7,418 nt of DNA, taken from the NCBI GenBank assembly GCA_013361595.1, contig JABFXT010000247.1:1-7418 (forward strand), read 5' to 3'. The translations under genes were made by a program, and so were the position numbers. This stretch comes from Nocardia sp. Lineage in GTDB: Bacteria; Actinomycetota; Actinomycetes; Mycobacteriales; Mycobacteriaceae. The notes below the pieces were generated by a model. It was not told where the DNA came from. It ran no database searches and saw only the letters and a list, made by a program, of their open reading frames with translations. Of this stretch, positions 1 to 6,800 are shown one piece after another. Numbering within the stretch: position 1 is the first letter of the stretch; the number at the start of each line of letters is the position of its first letter.

Positions 1-2
1 GC

Positions 3-842
3 AGTCTGGAACTGGAGGGCCATTCAGCCGATATCGACAGCCTCTTGGCGCAGGAGGATTCGGTAGGGGAGACGGCCGAACAGTTACGTGAGGCGTTGAG
101 TTCCTACCGACAGGGCGCGGCTCAGCTCGGCAAGGACGTGAACGCCTTGGCCGATCAGGGTCAGGCGGCGGCCAACGACGCGGAGAAATGGCTCTGCGTG
201 ATGTTCACGTTCGGCATCCACCTGGCGTGGAAGATCTACGGTTTGCTGGCCGCCGCTGCGGCGGCGGGGCCGGCCGGTCAGGTCTCGGCCGCACCGGCGG
301 TCGAATCCACGCTGGTCCAGGGGCGCGCCGAGGTCGCCGTGATGCGCGCGAACCTACAGCGGGCCATTCAGGCAGGTGGGGCCGAGGCGGCAGCCCAGCT
401 GAGCGGTATGGGGCCGGCGCAGTTCGCCAAATGGATGGGCACGGCGGTCGCGCTGCCCGTGGGCGTCGAATTGGGTGTGCAGGGGCTACAGGTCGCCACC
501 GGGGACAGAGCGCTCGAGATCATCGGGGCGGACGGTTCCAATCCCACGGGCATCGATATCAAATCGATCGAGGTCGCTGCGGTGTCTGCCGGGGGCGGAG
601 CGCTGGGCGGCCGGTTCGCGGGCCGGTTCGCGCCGATGGTGTTCCCCCAGATCGGGCCGAGCCGCCTGGCCATGGGTTTGGTTCACGGCACAGTGGGGGC
701 GATCTCGGGCCTGGGTGCGGCGGCCTTGGTTGCCGGCTGGCCGCAGCATTACACGGAGGTGCTGGGGCCACTGCTCAACGGTGCTGTCGCGGGAGGCGTC
801 TATGCCCAGAGTGCCCGCCCGACGGCGATCGACGGCGGCGCA
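3..842 (+). other. Domain: late part of a WXG100-like / CpnT-like N-terminal head
   Basis: Residues 1-62 form a charged amphipathic helix. They are followed by a hydrophobic stretch from W63 to about A88 that ends in six consecutive alanines (83-88). After a polar helical segment comes a second apolar stretch (about 144-166, containing GVELGVQGLQVATG), then a turn (NPTGIDIKS), then glycine-rich apolar stretches at 191-206 and 225-246. The order of long helix, apolar segments, a GVQG.Q.A.G element and Gly/Ala-rich helices resembles the WXG100-like domain of giant actinobacterial toxins related to mycobacterial CpnT, whose N-terminal part is linked to ESX/type VII export and channel formation. 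The similarity is by eye and weaker than that of the SecA-like region. The beginning of the domain is cut off by the window edge. If the assignment is right, it suggests secretion through a type VII system and possibly membrane insertion. Confidence 0.62.
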
Positions 843-3800
843 CCGTTCACGCCGCCCGATGTGATCTCGGCAGGGCACGACACCAATAACGCGGCGCCTC
901 GCCTGCCGATCGAGATCTCGGCGGAATCGAAACGGGCGTGGGAGGCCGCGAGGCAGACATGGGAACCAGCTGCGGAGCCCACGAATACCGCAGGTGAGCG
1001 CGGCGGGCCTCCCGCCGAGGTCGTGGGGGAGGTAGCGGCCGCGCAGCCACAATCACGGAGTGGGCAACAGGCTTCGGCAGACGGCCCGGGTGGTGGAACG
1101 ACCACCGCGGCTCGGCCGCGGTCGGTGGAGGCTGCAGGCGAAACCTCGCCACCGCCGAAGGTCTCGACCGATGCGCGACCGGTCGGCGAGGTTCCCGAGG
1201 AGGCCGGAGCACACGCCGCGGTCGCGGACGGTGCCGGCGACGAGGCATCGGCGCGGCCCCATCCGGTCGCCGAGGGCGATGCGCAATCGCCGGGCGCCCG
1301 CGCCGAACACGGAGCGTCGGGTGGCGAGGAGCATGCGACCGCGCAGCGGGATGCGACGCCCGAGGAGTCCGGCCAGGAAAGACCTGAGGGCTCGGACCGG
1401 ACAGATCCGGACGGCGCCGACACGTCCGTCGCGGGCGACCGTTCGGCATCCGCGCACGACGAACAGCCTGTCCGGGCCGCCGATCACGACAGCCTGGCCG
1501 AAGCAGCCGGCCTGCCACGCAGTGACCGCGACCGGGCGGTCGACCTGCTGATCGACTTCCACCAGGCCTCCGCCGAGCACGTACCGGAAAGTCAGCGCCT
1601 GTCGAACCTTCCGAACGACGTGCTGAAAGCCGGACTGCACAGTGGCGACGAGCACCAGTCGATGCTGGCGACAGTAGAGCTCATCCGGCGCGGCACGATC
1701 AGTGACGAGGAGCCGGGCGGAATGGTGTTGTATATCGAGCAGGCCGAAGCGGTTTACGCGATGAAATCGCGTCCGGTGGAAATGAGACCAGGCCAGGGCA
1801 AATCGCTGGTATTCATGGCGACCACAGTACAACGTGCGGTGCACCATGGCTCTGTTCTGCTCGTGACAACGACCGATGGGCTGGCCAATCGCGAAGTCGT
1901 CACGTACGAGAACTGGCTGTCCGAACCCGCGAATCAGAAGTCGATGTCCGACTTCGGGATCGACGTGTTCCGCGCTGATCAGGAGAACGGTTTCGGGCCG
2001 ATCGCGGAAGGCCGGCCGGCGATCGTGGTGGCGACCGGCGAGACCGTCGGGCATTTGTGTAACCGCGGCATCGAGCCGCCGCGGCATGTGCTGATCGACG
2101 AGATGGACGGCGTCATCGACCGCGGCGAAAGACGGTTCCTGCGGTCCGAAGGTCCTGAGCAGGCCGCTCCGGAGGCCACGGCCCGGCAGGTGTTCGACGC
2201 GCACGATTTCCTCACCGAGGCGCTGGCGGACGGGACGCTGTCGCACGAAGATTTCGGCCTCCGGCGAATCGCCGAGGAAATCGGCGTGCAGGCCGACGGC
2301 ACACCGGAGTTCATGTACTGGTACGACGGTCAACCCGAACTCACGCCGGCGGGGCGGGCAAGGGTCGAGGCGCTGCCGGACGGTCGGAGCTGGCTGGAGG
2401 GAATGGGCGCCTCCCGACTGGAAACCGCCGCCAACGCCGAATTTCTCGTCCGGTCGGGTGTCCACTACGAAATGGACGCGGGCAAGATCGTCATCATCGA
2501 TCAGGCCGAGCACGGGCTGCAACGGAACCCGAAGACCTCGAGCGAATCGCGGTGGAGCGCGGAGCCGGGTAAGGCGAGCCTCGCGCAGGCCATCGAGGCG
2601 AAGGAATTCCGCGCGGCCGAGGCCCGTGGGGAGAAGGCCGAGGACCATCAGATCGTGGTGCGCGCGGACGCCGAATCCGCCAAACGCATCGATGCGGTCG
2701 AAATCTACCGTGTCGGAGACGGATCCTTCTTCGATGAAGTCACCGGTGCGTCCGGCACGCTCACCGACCTCAACCCGGTGCTGCAGAAGATCTACGGCCT
2801 GGAACCGGCGTACGAGGTCGGACGGTCACAGACGCATCGGTTGGTGGAAGGCCAGCACGATGTGGCCGAAAACACCCATGCCAAGCTGCGCACGATCGCC
2901 GAGTACGCGAACGAGCTACGGGATGGGGGTGCGGGTCGGTTCCAGGAGATCCTGTGTCACCGTAACGATCTGGTCGAGCGGCAGGTGGAGGCGCTGATGC
3001 GCGCGGGGGTGCCGCGCGAGGCGATCGAGGCGGTCGACGCCAAGCGGATCGTCGGCTGGGGTGCGGACTGGGAAGCCCAGTTGCAGAAGATTTTCGACGA
3101 GGCCGGTGAGCAGGGCAAGATCCTGGTGATCAACCGGCAAGGCCAGCGCGGCGTCGACATCTCGGTATCGGATGCGGTGAAGGCCATAGGCGGCATGCAT
3201 GTCTGGATGACCGAGGCGCCGGAGCAGTCCTACATCCACGAGCAGGCCAAGAACCGCACGGCACGCAACGGTCAGCTCGGCAGCGCGCAAGTGGTGATGT
3301 CACCTGAGGACGCGCTGATCCGCAATGCCATGCACCTGCGCGGAGTACGTGAGACGGTGGTCCACTACGAACAGGCCGTGGCCGCGCACGCCGCCGATCC
3401 CACCAACCGGACCCACGACGCGATGGTCGAGGCACGCCAATCCCTGCGCGAGCTGGTACCCGAACTACAGCAGCGGGCGCTGCGGCACTCCACCGCGGAT
3501 TTCGTTCGGCATCACGCCTTCTCGACCGTCATGCCCGCTCTCACTCTCGCCGAGGCCGAGACCGGGCAGTACGGGAGCGACGTCGACTTCACCCGCCCGG
3601 ACGGGCCGGCGGACCGGACCGCACGACTGGCCGGGTTGCTGGGAGTCCCGGCTCCTGAGGTCGCGGACCAGATCACCGCACTCGAACGCAGCGGTTCCCT
3701 CGACCCGATCCGCGAACTGCTGCAGCGGACCGGTATCGCGCCCGCCGCGGCGGAGGCACTACGGCAACACGTCGAGGCCACTGCCCCCGCGACGACATTG

Positions 3801-6800
3801 CAGCGCGCGCTGTTCACCGACGAACAGGCGCTGAACCATATGATCCCGTTGCGGGACCGGCTCGCCGCCGAACTCGGCCTGCCGATCGCCGATGTCGACG
3901 GCGCCGAAGGTATGCGCACACTCGATCCCGCGCTGACCGAGGCGAGGGACGCGCTGGCCGCAGCGGTGGGTTATCCCGTCGCCGATATCAACCCCGGCAT
4001 CGCCCGCGACATCCTCGGTGAAGCGGTGGGCGATCACCTGCCCGCCGCGAACACCGCAGAACCCGATGCACGCGACGGTACCGACTCGCTTGCCGCGGAG
4101 TCCGGGGCGGTGGGACACGATGCCCGGCAGGAAGCATCCCAGGATGCCGCTGCTCAAAAGCCCGACACGCAGAACAGCGATGCCGACGAGGGGACAGCCG
4201 ACGACATCGTTGCCGCCGCGTCACGATACTTGGCACTTTCGGCGCTGCTCGATTCGGTCGTGCAGATCCATCGCCGTAGTCCCAACAGTTGCGTCAACAA
4301 TGCCGTGACCGGAATGCGAGTACTGTGCCCAGACAACGCTGGCCGCTTCCAGGTCCCGCCGACCGACCTCGCGGGATACGGCCGCGAAAAGGTGCGCGAG
4401 ATATTCGGCGCCGGGCTCGAAGAAACCGGTTCGCTGGACGAAGTGGTCGAATCGCTGAAGTCACGACCTGGCGGAATCACCGTCCTGGTCTACAAATGGA
4501 AAGACACCCGGGCCAACGGCACCAGCACCGAAGCCGACGACCATATGGTGCTGCTGGTCAACGACAGCACCTCGGTCGACGAACCGAACCTGGTCGTCGT
4601 CGAGCTGGCCGCGTCACGCGACCGCAACAGCGACAACGACTACGGTCCAGGAGATCTGCGCAACCGCCGCACCTTGCTGAACAAGGCCGTCGGATTCGAC
4701 GAGTGGCGCCGCGAACAGGAAGTATTCATCAACCGGATACCCGCCGGCGAGCGGCTGTTCGAGACCATCGAGTTCGACCGGGACGGCAACGTCGTCTCCG
4801 GATCGCGCCCGGAAGCCCCCGACGCCGAGACGCGGCCACCAGCCCAGCGAGTCGACGTTCCGTCCGCCAGGCAGAACGAAATCTACGCGATACCAGTGGG
4901 ACAATCGGGCCTGAACGAAGCGATGCTCGGTCGATCGGGAGCCGCCGGGGAAATATCCAACGATAGGCGCCGTGACGAGTTCATGCTGGTCGGCAGTCGA
5001 CCCCACGACGGTCCTGACCACATCACGGACAACCCTGGACCCACCCCCGCGTCTGCCCGCCCGACCGGCGACGAGCCGCCGCAATCGGCCGACACTCCCA
5101 TACCACCCGAGCCCGGCGCCGCGCTCGACGGCACGAATGCGCCGGTCCGCGGACGACCGAGCGACCGGGATTCCGGCGAAACACGGCGGGTGCACCGCGG
5201 TGAGACGATCCCCGATGACCAGAATTACGAGTGGCGGGAACTGCGGGGACGGTATGAACTGGCGCTGGCGCGGTATCTGTACAACAGCCCGATTACGCGT
5301 CGAGCGATTGTCGAGACATTCCGGCAACTGCGCGAAGTATTGACGGGTTTGCATCCCGAGGCCACATCCGAGCAGATCGACGAGGCGTTCTTCGCGCCCG
5401 AGATCGATCGGTGGGACGGCATAGTCCGCAGGAGTGTGCCGCTCGAGGAATTGCTGAGAGATGGCAACCCACGTGAGCTCATGGCTGCGCTGCTCAATGC
5501 CATGCTTCGTGGCGGGGAGCGTAAGCCGCCGTGTGGCACGACACTGGACGCGGGTCTGATCAAGCTGTTCCAAAATCCCGAATGGGAAACAGCGGCAGCG
5601 GACCTGGGGCTCGATGTCCCCGCGTTGCGTGGCGTCCGGGCATCGCTGCTGAAAAACACGCCCTTGGCGGATCTTACGGTCAAGGATCTGCATCTGGTCC
5701 GGCATGTAACGTTGCGTACCGATGCGGCGCTCCGTGCATTCGATGAATATGACCGCCGCAGCCGGGCGGATGTCCGGCCCCGGACCGACGAGGATCGACG
5801 GCGCAGGCTGCTGACGGTGCAGGACTGGGCACTGATGGGTATGCCGCTTTCGCACCGGGAATTGGAAGCGGTACCCGGTGGATTGCGTGCGTTTCGGATA
5901 AGCCGGCTCGATCCCGATCGCATACTGCGTGACGACGGAGGACGGGTCGATGTGGATGCGCTGGAAGCGCAGCTGAAATCCGAGGACAGCACGGTCGAGA
6001 ATGTGCTGCCGCTCTATGTTCACGACGAGCGCGGCCGACGTGTACGGGACGATTCAGGAAAAGCTGTGATACGTACCGTACTGGTCTACCACGATCACGG
6101 TATCGTTGACGCCGCGACGGCCCTGCGACTGGATCCTCGCCGGTATGCGGTCCGGATCCCGTGGCGGCCCGGCGGGGCGCGATTCGACTTCGATCCGAAT
6201 GGTGCGTGGTTCCAGGAGAAGGCCATCGAGCACGGAATTCCAGCGTTGACCGGTATATCGGGGACCACTGCCCGGATGATGACACGCTTTGCCTGGCTGT
6301 GCCCACCGGGGGTAGAAGAGCGTGATTTCGCCGGCGCAGTGGTGGCAGCACTGTATCCGCATCATACCGACTACGAGATTGTGCAGGCTATGCGCATGTC
6401 GGGCGTGTCGATCGTGAACGATTCGATATTGGACGCTACCGATTTCGATGTGACTGCGTTCTACCGGGAAGTTTTCAGTGCTTTCGGCTACGACATTTCT
6501 CATGTCGATGCCGAGGAGGCCGCATTCTACGAAGAATTCTTCGGTATGTTCGGCGCCGAGGATGAGCTCGACGACGGGCGCACCAGCGGAGAAGCGGCCG
6601 CAGTGGTGGAGGCCGAGGCCGCGGACCAGCCGCGGACGACGAACCGGGGACAAACACCCGATCCGGCGGCCCAATCGCCCTGGAGCCGAGCGAAGAGCGG
6701 CCCGCCTGGCGACGCACGCACCGCACCATTGCCCGACCAGTCCACAGGGCTTCCGCGCTCCGACACCATCGGTGCGAGGCCACGATCCGAGGAACCGGGT

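Larger units (their letters stand above)
1494..3362 (+). other. Domain: SecA-like preprotein translocase motor (NBD1, PPXD-like insert, NBD2)
   Basis: Residues 498-1120 follow the SecA motor order. NBD1 has a pre-motif segment, then EMRPGQGKSL (593-602, SecA EMKTGEGKTL), LLVTTTDGLANRE (619-631, SecA VVTVNDYLAxRD) and LIDEMDG (697-703, SecA VDEVDS). The Walker A Lys600 to Asp699 spacing is 99 residues, close to about 101 in E. coli SecA (from memory). The insert resembles the preprotein cross-linking domain: YEMDAGKIVIID (822-833), RW (850-851) and QAIEAKE (862-868), matching SecA DYxVxDGEVVIVDE, RW and QAIEAKE. DEVTGASGT (911-919) and KIYGLE (929-934) match GMTGTA and KIYGL. NBD2 keeps RGVDI (1049-1053), GGMHVWMTE (1063-1071) and an R..R motif VI (R1085, R1088). 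No SecA scaffold/wing helices or C-terminal zinc finger follow. SecA drives polypeptides through SecYEG by ATP hydrolysis; here the substrate is unknown. The expected families are SecA_DEAD (PF07517) and SecA_PP_bind (PF01043). Confidence 0.86.

Noticed and set aside
432..440. Trp-Met-Gly as a possible WXG motif (residues 144-146)
   Set aside because: It lies in an apolar segment after the long N-terminal helix, not in the turn of a roughly 100-residue helical hairpin, so it is probably a chance match. The true WXG100-like part would be upstream of the window.
188..889. Plus-strand open frame of 233 codons in another frame
   Set aside because: Composition is almost entirely Arg, Gly and Ala, typical of an out-of-frame reading of GC-rich coding DNA. 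It overlaps the head domain of the giant frame.
843..1493. Possible intergenic or regulatory region, judged from low-complexity composition
   Set aside because: The frame stays open with G/C-rich third positions through the whole stretch, and the encoded segment is a normal disordered linker. No promoter-like or terminator-like structure was seen.
1053..2648. Long open frame on the minus strand (531 codons)
   Set aside because: It lies fully antisense to the SecA-like region, in the register where its codons are exact reverse complements of sense codons. In that register stops arise only from sense TTA, CTA or TCA, which are rare in GC-rich genes, so long shadows are expected. Its product is Arg/Pro-rich with no recognisable domain.
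1494..3362. Interpretation as the housekeeping secA gene
   Set aside because: The motor is fused in frame to long regions on both sides, has altered signature motifs and lacks the scaffold/wing and C-terminal zinc-binding region, so it is not the essential SecA.
4614..6023. Minus-strand open frame of 469 codons
   Set aside because: Same antisense register as the 1053-2648 shadow. The sense strand encodes the end of the papain-fold domain and the start of a globular module, while this frame shows no motif.
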